Part shown: in pieces, positions 9,241-17,543 of the stretch
Layout of the letters: the number at the start of each line of letters is the position of its first letter
How positions within the stretch are numbered: position 1 is the first letter of the stretch
Source: Xanthomonas translucens pv. cerealis
GTDB taxonomy: Bacteria > Pseudomonadota > Gammaproteobacteria > Xanthomonadales > Xanthomonadaceae
Assembly: GCF_006838285.1 (NCBI RefSeq)
Contig: NZ_CP038228.1
Location: 2,728,001 to 2,792,000 of the forward strand
Length of the DNA stretch: 64,000 nucleotides
Direction of reading: 5' to 3'
Made by a program: the position numbers and the translations under genes
Notes under the pieces: model-generated
Seen by the model: only the letters and a program-made list of their open reading frames with translations
What the model was told of the DNA's origin: nothing
The model's database searches: none

Positions 9241-11664
9241 TCAATGCAACACCCGGAACCGCACCTGCGTCCAGGCACCATTGCTGGCCAGTGCAGTCAG
9301 GGTATGGTCGCCAGCATCGGCGAAATCGCGCTGGAAGTTACGCGCACCCTCGGTGCGGGCGATCCAGCGCCCATCCAGCAACCAGTCCACCGCCGCGGTG
9401 GTGCCTAGCGCACGCACCTGCAGCCGCACGCTGAGGCTGCCTGGCGCGCGCGCCAGCGTGGCGCGGTCGTTGAGTCCTTCGATGCGCAGCACGTCGTTGC
9501 CGCCGCGGCCGTCGTCGCGGCAGTCCGGCGCCAGCGCGGGCAGTTGTCCGGCCTGGCGCTCGCTGCCGTGCAGCCATGGGGTCAGCAGCGCCGGCCAGCG
9601 CGCGAGTTCGCGCTGCACTGCCTGGTGCGGCCGCGCGCAATCGGGCGACAGGCGCAGGCCGCTGCGCGCATCCACCTGCACCGTGTCGCGGCCGGCGCTC
9701 CATAGCCGCGCGTCGCGCTCGGCGAAGGTCGGCGGCACCGCACCGTCCAGTGCGTAGGCGGAGAAGCGCCGCTGGCACAGCGCGGGCGGGGTCTGTTCGG
9801 CGGCGATGCCCAGCGGCCAGCACACGTCCAGCTGCTGCACGTTGCCCGGCATCGGCCGCGGCGCGTTGTCGCCGCGCGCGCGCGGCAGGCTGTCGATGGT
9901 CTCGAACATCAGCGGCAGCGCGGTCACCGCGCCGTACTGGCCAGGCAGCGGGGTGCCGTCCGGGCGCCCGACCCACACCCCGACCGTGTAACGGCGGGTG
10001 CTACCGATCGCCCAGGCGTCGCGATAGCCATAGCTTGTGCCGGTCTTCCATGCCACCCGCGGGCGCGTGCCGACATCGAAGGTGCCGATGCCGTAGCCGG
10101 GGCGCGGATTGGCCTGGAGAATCTCGCGCACGATCCACGCCGCGCCGGGCGACATCAGTCGCCGCTCGATGACCTCGTCGGTGGCGGTGTAGCGCACGTG
10201 CCCGGCGATGCCGTCGCGGTTCAGTGCGGCAAAGGCGCCGACCAGCTGTTCCAGCTGCGCGCCGGTGCCGCCGAGGATCAAGGCCAGATTCGGGGTACTG
10301 CCGCGCGGAAACTTCAGGCCGATGCCGGCATTGTTCAGGCGTGCGGCGAAACGCGCCGGCCCGACCCGATCGAGCAGGTCCACCGCCGGCACGTTCAGCG
10401 ACAGGCGCAAGGCGCTGGCGGCGCCGACCGGGCCGTTGAAGGCTTCGTCGAAGTTGCCCGGACGATAGTCGCCGAAACTCTGCGGCGCATCCACCAGCAG
10501 GCTTTCGGAATGGATCAGGCCATCGTCCAGGGCCATGCCGTACAGGAACGGCTTGAGCGTGGAGCCGGGCGAGCGCCAGGCCTGGACCATGTCCACGTCG
10601 CCGAGCCGCTTACGGTCGCCGAACGTCACCGAGCCGATGTAGGCGCGCGCCTGCAGGTCGCGGTTGTCCACCACCAGCAACGCCGCGGAGGTGCGCTCGG
10701 GCAGCTGCGAGAAATACGCGCTGACCCGATCCTCCAGGGTGCGCTGCAGGTCGGCGTCGAGGGTGGAGACGATGTGCGCGGCGTGCGGCGATTGCCGGCG
10801 CAGGCGTTCTGCCAGCAGCGCGGCATGCATCGGCGCCTGCAGCGAGCGCGCCACCACCGGCTCGATGCGCGCGTCGTCGACCTGCGCACGCGGCCACACC
10901 TGCAGTTCGACCATGCGCTCGAGCACCTTGTCGCGCGCGGCGCGCGCGGCTTGCGGATGCCGGTCCGGACGTAGCCGGCTCGGTGCCTGCGGCAGCACCG
11001 CCAGCAGCGCCGCTTCGGCCTGCGACAAGCGCGCGGCCGGTTTGCCCAGGTAGGCCCAGCTCGCCGCGTCCACGCCCTCGATGGTGCCGCCGTAGGGCGC
11101 GCGCTCCAGGTACAGCTGCAGGATCTGGCGCTTGCTCAGGTGCGCTTCCAGCTGCAGTGCGCGCAGCAGCTGCTGCAGCTTGCCCAGCGGCGTGCGCGTG
11201 CTGACCTCGTCCGGCATCAGGATCCGCGCTACCTGCATGGTCAGGGTGGAACCGCCGGAGACGATGCGGCGCGAAAACAGCCACTGCTTGCCGGCGCGCA
11301 GCAGCGCCCACGGGTTGACCCCGGGGTGACGCCAGAACCAGCGGTCCTCGTAGTTCAGCAGCGCCTGCAGGTATAGCGGCGACACGCTCTGCGGCGTGGC
11401 CGGGTAGCGCCACACGCCGTTGCCGTCGGCAAAGGCGCGCAGCGGGGTGCCGTCGGCGGCGACCACCAGGGTGGAGGTATCGCGCGATTTCGGCAGCGGC
11501 AGCGGAAATGCAAGGTCCAGCAGCAACAGCGTGGCCAGCAGCGCCGCCGTACCCCAGCGCGGCAGGCGCCATAGCAGGCGGCCCCAGGGCGGGCGCGACA
11601 GCAGGCGCTTCCAGCGCCGGGTGCGCCGCGCGCGGGGCGTGGCGGCGGATACGTCCTGTGACAT
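9241..11664 (-). CDS. pbpC: Penicillin-binding protein 1C (bifunctional transglycosylase/transpeptidase-like)
   Basis: This is an 807-aa membrane-anchored peptidoglycan synthase. A basic cytoplasmic N-terminus leads into a transmembrane helix (about 38-57). The GT51 transglycosylase domain carries catalytic E106 in NYEDRWFWRHPG and the SGGSTLTMQ motif. The transpeptidase domain carries S368 in GSTLKP and a downstream KTGTS. The C-terminal part is a PBP1C-type domain. In E. coli pbpC is next to the alpha-2-macroglobulin gene; here that partner is 6 kb away at 17544-22496 on the same strand. Confidence 0.95.
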   Translation of the reverse strand: MSQDVSAATPRARRTRRWKRLLSRPPWGRLLWRLPRWGTAALLATLLLLDLAFPLPLPKSRDTSTLVVAADGTPLRAFADGNGVWRYPATPQSVSPLYLQALLNYEDRWFWRHPGVNPWALLRAGKQWLFSRRIVSGGSTLTMQVARILMPDEVSTRTPLGKLQQLLRALQLEAHLSKRQILQLYLERAPYGGTIEGVDAASWAYLGKPAARLSQAEAALLAVLPQAPSRLRPDRHPQAARAARDKVLERMVELQVWPRAQVDDARIEPVVARSLQAPMHAALLAERLRRQSPHAAHIVSTLDADLQRTLEDRVSAYFSQLPERTSAALLVVDNRDLQARAYIGSVTFGDRKRLGDVDMVQAWRSPGSTLKPFLYGMALDDGLIHSESLLVDAPQSFGDYRPGNFDEAFNGPVGAASALRLSLNVPAVDLLDRVGPARFAARLNNAGIGLKFPRGSTPNLALILGGTGAQLEQLVGAFAALNRDGIAGHVRYTATDEVIERRLMSPGAAWIVREILQANPRPGYGIGTFDVGTRPRVAWKTGTSYGYRDAWAIGSTRRYTVGVWVGRPDGTPLPGQYGAVTALPLMFETIDSLPRARGDNAPRPMPGNVQQLDVCWPLGIAAEQTPPALCQRRFSAYALDGAVPPTFAERDARLWSAGRDTVQVDARSGLRLSPDCARPHQAVQRELARWPALLTPWLHGSERQAGQLPALAPDCRDDGRGGNDVLRIEGLNDRATLARAPGSLSVRLQVRALGTTAAVDWLLDGRWIARTEGARNFQRDFADAGDHTLTALASNGAWTQVRFRVLH

Positions 11665-11952
11665 GCGGGCTCCCGATGGAAGCGGCTATTTTGCCTGTTG
11701 CGACCGCATCGGCGTATCCGCGCTGTGCACACGCAGCGGCCGTGCTGCCCACCTGGCCGCTGCGCAGTCGTTTTGTTGGTCGCTGCAAACCCAATCGCGA
11801 TGCGCGGCTGGGGCATGGCAGCAACCACTGCCTGGCAGCCAACGCAACCCAGCTGGAACGCCGTGCCGGCCCCACTGATCCACACAGACAATCAGCAGTA
11901 AGACGAGCGGGCGCAGCTTGATCTTTGTTGCTGTTTCCGATGCCTGGTGCCC

Positions 11953-12013
11953 TTCGCAAAACTACACGGGAATTCTGAATTTCCGAACATTGAGACATGT
12001 GACGCACTATCGT
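11953..12013 (+). promoter_or_regulatory. Imperfect PIP box with -10-like hexamer (HrpX-type promoter)
   Basis: The sequence reads TTCGC, 15 bases, TTCTG (11953-11977), 30 bases, TATCGT (12008-12013). The Xanthomonas HrpX consensus is TTCGB-N15-TTCGB followed 30-32 bases later by YANNNT. Only one base of the second half-site departs from this, and both spacings are exact. It is 37 bp before the start of the effector-like gene, supporting expression with the type III secretion regulon. Confidence 0.65.
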
Positions 12014-12049
12014 GTACCACACCAAAAAAACCTGCCCACGAGACCGACG

Positions 12050-12937
12050 ATGGGAAACTGCTATTCGGGCACTTCCAGAATGCACAGCGGCAGGTACGCC
12101 GCGAGCTACTCACCTTATCCGGAGTACGCGTCTGCGTCTTACCCGCAGTACGCGTCTCCGTCGCCTTCGACGGAACATTTGCCGGCGTCGCCTCCGCTGA
12201 TGGAGCCAGCGGCGCCGGAAGGCCTGGACCGTGCCCCACGCAAGGTGTCGCACCATCGCCTGGATCGCGAAGGCGAGTGCCTGACCATGGTGTCGGCCGA
12301 TGCCTATCAGGCGGCACGACGGCGTAAGCGCACTGCGATCAAAGACCGGGAGCCTACGGTGTTTCCCTGCATTCTGGTCGGCGATGCCGATGCCGATGCC
12401 GATGCCGCACAACCTGGCACGATCGAGATCGACAACTCCACCGTTGTGAAAGTGGCGGGCTTCAACTACCTGGTCCGCAACGACGCCAGCACCAGCCACC
12501 TCTACAGCACGGGAACAAGCAAGCCCAACACGCCGGTCGTGACCGCTGATATGGGTTCGTGTATCGCTGTCGCCTGCGCTGCGGAAAAGATCGACCGCGA
12601 CACGGGCGCTCGCCTGCCAGGGGCCAAGGCGCGCGTCTTTCATCTGTTGCCGTTCGCTGGGCAGGGGATGGCGCCGCACAAGGTGAAGGCATCACTGCGG
12701 CGCTATGTGCGGAACACGGAGGAGCAAGACTTGACGCTGCGCGTTGCCATGCATGGCGGCGAACGTGATAACGCCGCTTCGATAGACACGGCAAATCAGC
12801 TGCGCGCGCTATTCCAGAAAGCGCACATCCCGGTGGAATTCGATCAAACCTGCGAAAAACGCACAGACAACACGCCATTGGGCGCCGTCATCCTGGAAGA
12901 TCATTCAGTGCAGTTCTTCACGCATATCGTTGCCTGA
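12050..12937 (+). CDS. Putative type III effector, HopAF1/XopAF-like deamidase
   Basis: This 295-aa protein starts MGNCYSGTSR: a Gly-2 myristoylation site with Cys-4 for palmitoylation, as in plant-membrane-targeted effectors. A Tyr/Ser/Pro-rich N-terminal region (13-45) contains tandem YP(E/Q)YAS units. The C-terminal half has MGSCIAV (C171) and VFHLLPF (H198), a CheD-like Cys/His pair. From memory, HopAF1 uses C159 and H186, the same 27-residue spacing; HopAF1 deamidates methylthioadenosine nucleosidases in plants. The gene has a PIP-box-like promoter and visibly lower GC than its neighbours, suggesting acquisition. A CheD-type chemotaxis role is less likely, as no chemotaxis genes adjoin it. 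Family assignment is by motif only. Confidence 0.7.
   Translation: MGNCYSGTSRMHSGRYAASYSPYPEYASASYPQYASPSPSTEHLPASPPLMEPAAPEGLDRAPRKVSHHRLDREGECLTMVSADAYQAARRRKRTAIKDREPTVFPCILVGDADADADAAQPGTIEIDNSTVVKVAGFNYLVRNDASTSHLYSTGTSKPNTPVVTADMGSCIAVACAAEKIDRDTGARLPGAKARVFHLLPFAGQGMAPHKVKASLRRYVRNTEEQDLTLRVAMHGGERDNAASIDTANQLRALFQKAHIPVEFDQTCEKRTDNTPLGAVILEDHSVQFFTHIVA
12382..12405 (+). repeat. GATGCC hexamer x 4 inside the effector-like gene
   Basis: Four perfect copies of GATGCC encode Asp-Ala four times (residues about 112-119). Slippage would add or remove whole Asp-Ala pairs without changing frame. Confidence 0.85.
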
Positions 12938-13263
12938 TGCGTCGCGCAGTGAGGCACCTTGCGGGCGAGCCGAACGACCAAGGTCGCATGAAGAAAGCAG
13001 GAAACGCGAGAGCCGAAAGCGGCAAGCGCCTTCGGCAATAGCGGAAGACGCTTGCTGGCTGGCGGCTAGCGACGCCGACGACGCCAGAACCAACGACCCG
13101 GCGACGTCGCGATACCCATGACACCGGGCAAGCTGCATGCAACCCGGTACACCTCCATACGCCATTGGAACATCTGCGCATCGCACCGGCCTGGCGCGGC
13201 CGCCGTGTCCGCAGGCGGACGACCGGCGACCGATTCCGGACAGTTGCGCAGCGAACCGCGCGC
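12938..13263. other. Gene-free stretch with a long hairpin (13022-13055)
   Basis: There is no credible gene here. At 13022-13055 the arms GCAAGCG and CGCTTGC, extended by CTTC/GAAG after one mismatch, form a hairpin with a 10-base loop about 85 bp after the effector stop codon. It has no U-tract, so it is a weak candidate for an RNA 3' end. The rest shows nothing recognisable. Confidence 0.5.
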
Positions 13264-14208
13264 TCAATGCTTCTCGAGCGAGGCGCGGTAGCGCAGCAGC
13301 GCTTCGGGTTCGTCGGTCTGGAACGCGCCGATGCCGGCGCGGTGCAGACGCCCCCACACCGCATCAGGATCGCGCAACGCATCGGCGTCGCCGCCATAGC
13401 CGACCACGAAACCATCCCACAACGTGTTGACCAGTAGCCGCACGTGCTGCTGCTTGGCCAGCGCGGCCAGCGCCGGCAACTGCTCGGCGCGCATCCGCGG
13501 CAGTTCGATCGCGACCGGAAGCACCTTGCCGCCGATCTGGGTGCTCGCGGTCTGCAGCAGGTCGTCGCTGCCCGGCGGATTGAGCAGTACCGGGGTGAAG
13601 TTCACCTGGTCGAATGGCGGCAGCGACGCCAGCGACTGGCTGTGCACGCCGACCTCGGTCTTGAGCACCACTTGGCGCTGCATGCCCGCGCGCCGCACCG
13701 CGTCGGCCACTTCCGAGTAGATCGGCGCCTTGACGTCGAGATTGAGCATGATCCGGCCCTTGGCCGCGGCCAGCATCTGCTCCAGGGTCACTGGATGCTG
13801 GTCGGTGAGCGGCGCATCGGCGCCGCCCTCGTCGTCGCGCAGCCGCAACTGCGACAGCTGCGCCCAGGTCATCTCGGCGACTTTGCCGCTGCCGTCGGTG
13901 GTGCGTTCGACGGTGGCGTCGTGGAACATCACCAGGGTGCCATCGGCGGCGCGGCGGATGTCGGTTTCGAGCATGTCCACGCCCAGTGCCACGCAGCGCT
14001 CCAGGCCGGCCAGCGAGTTCTCCGGCGCATGGCCGGCGAAACCATGCTCAGGCGCCGGATTGTGGCAGCCGCGATGGGCGACGACGAAGATGCCGCCGGC
14101 GGGATCGGCCAGGCGCGCCTGGCTGACGGCACTGCCGGCGGGGGCTGCAGCGGCGGGACCGGCGAGGGCGCTGCCCAGCAACAGCAGCGGTAACAGGGAA
14201 GATTTCAT
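13264..14208 (-). CDS. Secreted glycerophosphodiester phosphodiesterase family protein
   Basis: This 314-aa protein begins with a cleavable signal peptide (MKSSLLPLLLLGSALAGPAA, cleavage near AAA). The GDPD TIM-barrel motifs are present: VVAHRGCHN, HAPENS, the metal-binding ETDIRRAADG, and VMFHDATVERTTDG. It should hydrolyse glycerophosphodiesters in the periplasm to glycerol-3-phosphate and an alcohol. The start at 14208 is chosen for the signal peptide; an upstream TTG would overlap the receptor gene. It lies 30 bp downstream of a TonB-dependent receptor on the same strand, suggesting joint uptake and processing of a substrate. Confidence 0.9.
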   Translation of the reverse strand: MKSSLLPLLLLGSALAGPAAAAPAGSAVSQARLADPAGGIFVVAHRGCHNPAPEHGFAGHAPENSLAGLERCVALGVDMLETDIRRAADGTLVMFHDATVERTTDGSGKVAEMTWAQLSQLRLRDDEGGADAPLTDQHPVTLEQMLAAAKGRIMLNLDVKAPIYSEVADAVRRAGMQRQVVLKTEVGVHSQSLASLPPFDQVNFTPVLLNPPGSDDLLQTASTQIGGKVLPVAIELPRMRAEQLPALAALAKQQHVRLLVNTLWDGFVVGYGGDADALRDPDAVWGRLHRAGIGAFQTDEPEALLRYRASLEKH

Positions 14209-14237
14209 GGAAGTGGCAATCCGCAGGTTTGAGAGGT

Positions 14238-17138
14238 TCAAAGGGAAGGCGTGAAGCGGATGCCGAACCAGTACGTGGTCGGCACCGAGTAGGTGTCCTT
14301 CAGCAGGTTCTCGCCCGGTCCGGTCACGCTGGTGATGCGGCTGTGGGTGACGTTGCTGACCTGGCCGACCACGCTGACCTGCTTGTTGATCGCATAGGTC
14401 GCCGACAGATCCAGCTGCGAGCGCGGCGCCCAGTACAGGTCCTGCCAGTCGATGTTGCTGACGATGCCGCGCAGCGCCTTGCCCTGGCGGTTGTAGGCCG
14501 CGCGCAGTTCCAGCCCGCCGACGTTGTAGAACAGCGAGGCGTTGGCGGTGTAGCCCGGCTGGCCGACCAGGCGATCGACGCTGCGCTCGCGCTGGCTCAC
14601 GTTCGGCGCGGTGCCGACGCTATACGGCACGTCCATACCGCCGTCCAGCAAGGCCAGATTGGCGCTGGCGCCCAGCCCGGACAGTGCCGGCACGCCGGGC
14701 AGCAAGGTATTGAGCACCGCGCTCAGTTCCAGGCCGCGGATATGCGCATTGGAGGCATTGGCCGGGGTGCTGATCAGCACATTCGAATAGGTGGTGCCGT
14801 TGTAGCTGAACTGGTCGGTGCGCGACAGGGTGAAGATCTCGTCCTGGATGCGCTTGTTGAACACCGCCGCGGCCAGCATGCCGTCGAAATCGTCCGGCAG
14901 GCGCCATTCCAGCGACAGGTCCAGGTTGGTCGATACGCGCGGCTTGATGTCCGGATTGCCCACGGTCACGGTCACGCCCTGCGCATTGGGGTTGCCCATA
15001 TCGGTGGTGTTGACGAAGCCGATCGAGGTGCGCGCGGCGTAGGCGTCGTACGGCGGGCGGCCGAGCGTGCGGCTGGCGCCGGCGCGCAGGTCGAGGCGGT
15101 CGCTGAGGTGGTAGGTCATGATCGCCGATGGCAGCAGGTTGGCGTAGTGCGAATCGGTCGGCGCGTCGACATAGACGTATTTGCCGCTGGCCGTATCCAG
15201 CTGGCGCTGGCGGCCGATGGTGGACTGGTCGGTGTTGTCGTAGTGCAGGCCGGCCTCCACGTTGAATGCCTCGGCACGGTAGCTGACCAGGCCGTAGGCG
15301 CCGAAGATATTTTCGGTGTGGCTGAAGTTGTCCTGGTTGCTGAAGGCCGACTGGTCGGTGCTGTTGAACGCGCTGCGCGGCGTGGACTGCAGCACACGCC
15401 GCGCCTTGTTCGGATCGATGGTGATCAGGTTCAGGCCGAGATAGCGCAGCGGCGCGTTCGAAGGCGCCAGCACGTCGGCGATGTTCAACGCCGGCGCGCT
15501 GCTGTTGGGCTGGTATTCGTCGCGGTAGATGTTGAACGACGGCTTGTCGGTGGTGTACGACAGGCCGGCGCCGAAGCCCAGGCCGAGGTCCTGCTCGCCC
15601 TGGTTGAAGGCGTAGTCCAGGCGCCCGGTGAGGATGCGGTCGCGCGCGCTGCGCTTGTAGTCCGGGCGCCAGTACAACAGGCTGTAGTTGTCGTAGTCGT
15701 AGTACGCCTGCGGCGCCACCGGGAAGCGCTGGTTCAGCGCCGAGGTGTCGTAGTTGAAGGCGTAGTTGGCGGTGGGATTGACGCTGACACCGGCGCCGGT
15801 CTGGCCGACCGGGACCGGCGCCGGGCGCGACGCGCCGGTGACGTACTTGAACATCTGGATCGGTTCGTCGTAGGTCGCATCCGACCACGAGCCGCGCGCG
15901 GACAGCACTTGGTGATCGTCCGGCCGCCATTCCATGCCGGCCTGGCCGAGCTTGGTGCGGGTGGTGGTGACCTGGTTGGAATAGCCGACCTCGATGTCGC
16001 CGGCCGGGTAACTGCCGGAGGTCGCGGTCTGGTTGACGACGCGGTTGCGGTTGCGCGGATCGATCAGCAGTTCGTTGCGCTGCATGTCGTCCTTGAAATA
16101 GTAGTAGCCCGCGGTGACGTAGGCCTGCAGGTCGGCGCTGGGGTGCGCCTCGAACTTGCCGGTCAGGCCGTAGCGGTCGCGCTTGTCCATCACGTACCAG
16201 TACTTGTCCTGCTGCGGCACCGCCCAGCCGTTGCCGAGGTTGCTGCCGCTCTGCAGCACGCCGTTGCCGTCGTAGAACCCGTAGTGCACCGTGTCGGTGG
16301 TCATATGGGTTTCGGTGTAGCTGCTCAGCGTCTGGTAGTTGCCCGACAGGGTCAGGCCGTACTGCCGGTCGCTGCCGAAAGTGGTGCTGCCGGTGGCGCC
16401 GAGGCGGTAGCCGGGATCGTCCTGGTCGCGCGGCTTGCCGACGTCGTTGGCATGGCCCAGCGAGGCTTCGCTGGTGAAGAACGGCTTGCCGCCGTTCTCG
16501 AACGCGCTGCGCGTGCGCAGGTTGATCGCACCGCCGGTGGCGTTGGGATCGAGATCCGGAGTGAAGGTCTTGACCACCTGCAACTCGCTGACCATCGAGG
16601 CCGGCAGGATGTCCAGGCGCACGCCGCGGGTGATCGAGCCGAGCGTGCCGTTCGGCGTGCCCGGCGAGGCCACGGTCAGGCCGTCGATGGTGACGTTGTT
16701 GTAGGACGGGCCGAGGCCGCGCAGCACCGGCGTGGCGGCCTCGTCGCGCGGATGTTCGTTGTCGGTCGCCGGCAGCACCGACAGGCCAGGGATGCGGCGC
16801 AGCGCTTCGACGATGGTGGTGTCCGGCAGCGCGCGCACGTCGGTGGAACTGATCACGTCGGTGATGTTGGTCGCCGCGCGCTTGCTCTCGATCGCCGCGG
16901 CATTGGCCTTGCGCACGCCGGTGACGACCACGCTGTCCATGGTCTTGGGCGCGCCGGCGTCGCCGGCAACGGCGGCCGAGGCGGCGCCGGCATCGGTATC
17001 GCCGGTGTCCGCAGGTGCTGCAGGCGCCGGCATCGGCTTGGCCGCCTGCTGCGCAAGGGCGGCCTGGCAACTGGCGGCGAGCATGCAGACCAGCAAGGCG
17101 CGCTGGTGGCGGGAGTGGCGGCGGTGCGATTGCGTCAT
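14238..17138 (-). CDS. TonB-dependent receptor (large, oligosaccharide-type)
   Basis: This 966-aa outer-membrane transporter has a signal peptide (about residues 12-30), an Ala/Pro-rich linker and the TonB-box-like MDSVVVTG. A plug domain follows with ALRRIPGLSV and PVLRGLGPSYNNVTIDGL. A long beta barrel ends in a terminal aromatic pattern (YWFGIRFTPSL). The plug resembles the Caulobacter/Xanthomonas carbohydrate-type receptors more than siderophore receptors, but the ligand is unknown. The ATG at 17138 with AGGGA upstream is preferred to a TTG eight codons earlier. The co-directional phosphodiesterase gene suggests a phosphodiester- or lipid-derived substrate (inference). Confidence 0.92.
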   Translation of the reverse strand: MTQSHRRHSRHQRALLVCMLAASCQAALAQQAAKPMPAPAAPADTGDTDAGAASAAVAGDAGAPKTMDSVVVTGVRKANAAAIESKRAATNITDVISSTDVRALPDTTIVEALRRIPGLSVLPATDNEHPRDEAATPVLRGLGPSYNNVTIDGLTVASPGTPNGTLGSITRGVRLDILPASMVSELQVVKTFTPDLDPNATGGAINLRTRSAFENGGKPFFTSEASLGHANDVGKPRDQDDPGYRLGATGSTTFGSDRQYGLTLSGNYQTLSSYTETHMTTDTVHYGFYDGNGVLQSGSNLGNGWAVPQQDKYWYVMDKRDRYGLTGKFEAHPSADLQAYVTAGYYYFKDDMQRNELLIDPRNRNRVVNQTATSGSYPAGDIEVGYSNQVTTTRTKLGQAGMEWRPDDHQVLSARGSWSDATYDEPIQMFKYVTGASRPAPVPVGQTGAGVSVNPTANYAFNYDTSALNQRFPVAPQAYYDYDNYSLLYWRPDYKRSARDRILTGRLDYAFNQGEQDLGLGFGAGLSYTTDKPSFNIYRDEYQPNSSAPALNIADVLAPSNAPLRYLGLNLITIDPNKARRVLQSTPRSAFNSTDQSAFSNQDNFSHTENIFGAYGLVSYRAEAFNVEAGLHYDNTDQSTIGRQRQLDTASGKYVYVDAPTDSHYANLLPSAIMTYHLSDRLDLRAGASRTLGRPPYDAYAARTSIGFVNTTDMGNPNAQGVTVTVGNPDIKPRVSTNLDLSLEWRLPDDFDGMLAAAVFNKRIQDEIFTLSRTDQFSYNGTTYSNVLISTPANASNAHIRGLELSAVLNTLLPGVPALSGLGASANLALLDGGMDVPYSVGTAPNVSQRERSVDRLVGQPGYTANASLFYNVGGLELRAAYNRQGKALRGIVSNIDWQDLYWAPRSQLDLSATYAINKQVSVVGQVSNVTHSRITSVTGPGENLLKDTYSVPTTYWFGIRFTPSL

Positions 17139-17167
17139 TTCACGATCCCTGAAAAACTTCAAAAATG

Positions 17168-17195
17168 AAATTAATAACTTAAAAGTAGTTAATTT
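17168..17195. promoter_or_regulatory. AT-rich operator-like inverted repeat upstream of the TonB receptor
   Basis: AAATTAATAACTT and AAGTAGTTAATTT form an inverted repeat (11 of 13 positions paired) around AA, 30-57 bp before the receptor ATG. The surroundings are far more AT-rich than the window average. It is a candidate repressor site and/or promoter core. No matching regulator gene is adjacent. Confidence 0.5.
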
Positions 17196-17415
17196 TATCC
17201 GGGGGTCTATGACAAACCCATGTCAGCGGGTGCCTGTTGTGCGCGACGCCGCATTCGCTCCGGGTCCGGCATTGACTACGACTACCGCGTTCGCAGCAGG
17301 GCGGGCGAGACGGCGATGCGCCGTTGCGCTGCCCAGGCGCGGCGATGGCAGGCGCCGCAGCGAGACGGCCGCTGTCTGGCCATCGAACCGCCGCGGCGAA
17401 CCATGCTTTCACCCC

Positions 17416-17449
17416 AAAAACGACGATAGGGCCGCAAGGGCCCTATCGT
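17416..17449 (-). terminator. Intrinsic terminator after the alpha-2-macroglobulin gene
   Basis: An 11-bp perfect stem (ACGATAGGGCC with GGCCCTATCGT) has a 5-base loop. On the minus strand it is followed by CG then TTTTT. It lies about 95 bp past the alpha-2-macroglobulin stop codon and separates that transcript from the TonB receptor gene. Confidence 0.85.
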
Positions 17450-17543
17450 TCCATGCATTGGCTGCGGCCGGATCCGCTACGGCCTGTCCTCACTCCCCGA
17501 ACAGGCCGACCGGTTGGGCCTGCTCGGAAAATGATGGCACGCC

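Noticed and set aside
12050..12937. Effector-like gene as chemotaxis deamidase CheD
   Set aside because: The Cys/His pair is CheD-like, but the myristoylation-type N-terminus, Tyr/Pro-rich extension, PIP-box-like promoter and lack of che genes fit an effector better.
14229..17168. A 979-codon plus-strand frame opposite the TonB receptor, and similar long antisense frames (23950-26463, 28472-31231, 57565-60018)
   Set aside because: Same reason: composition-driven frames over well-supported genes. The last one merely runs into the true maf gene.
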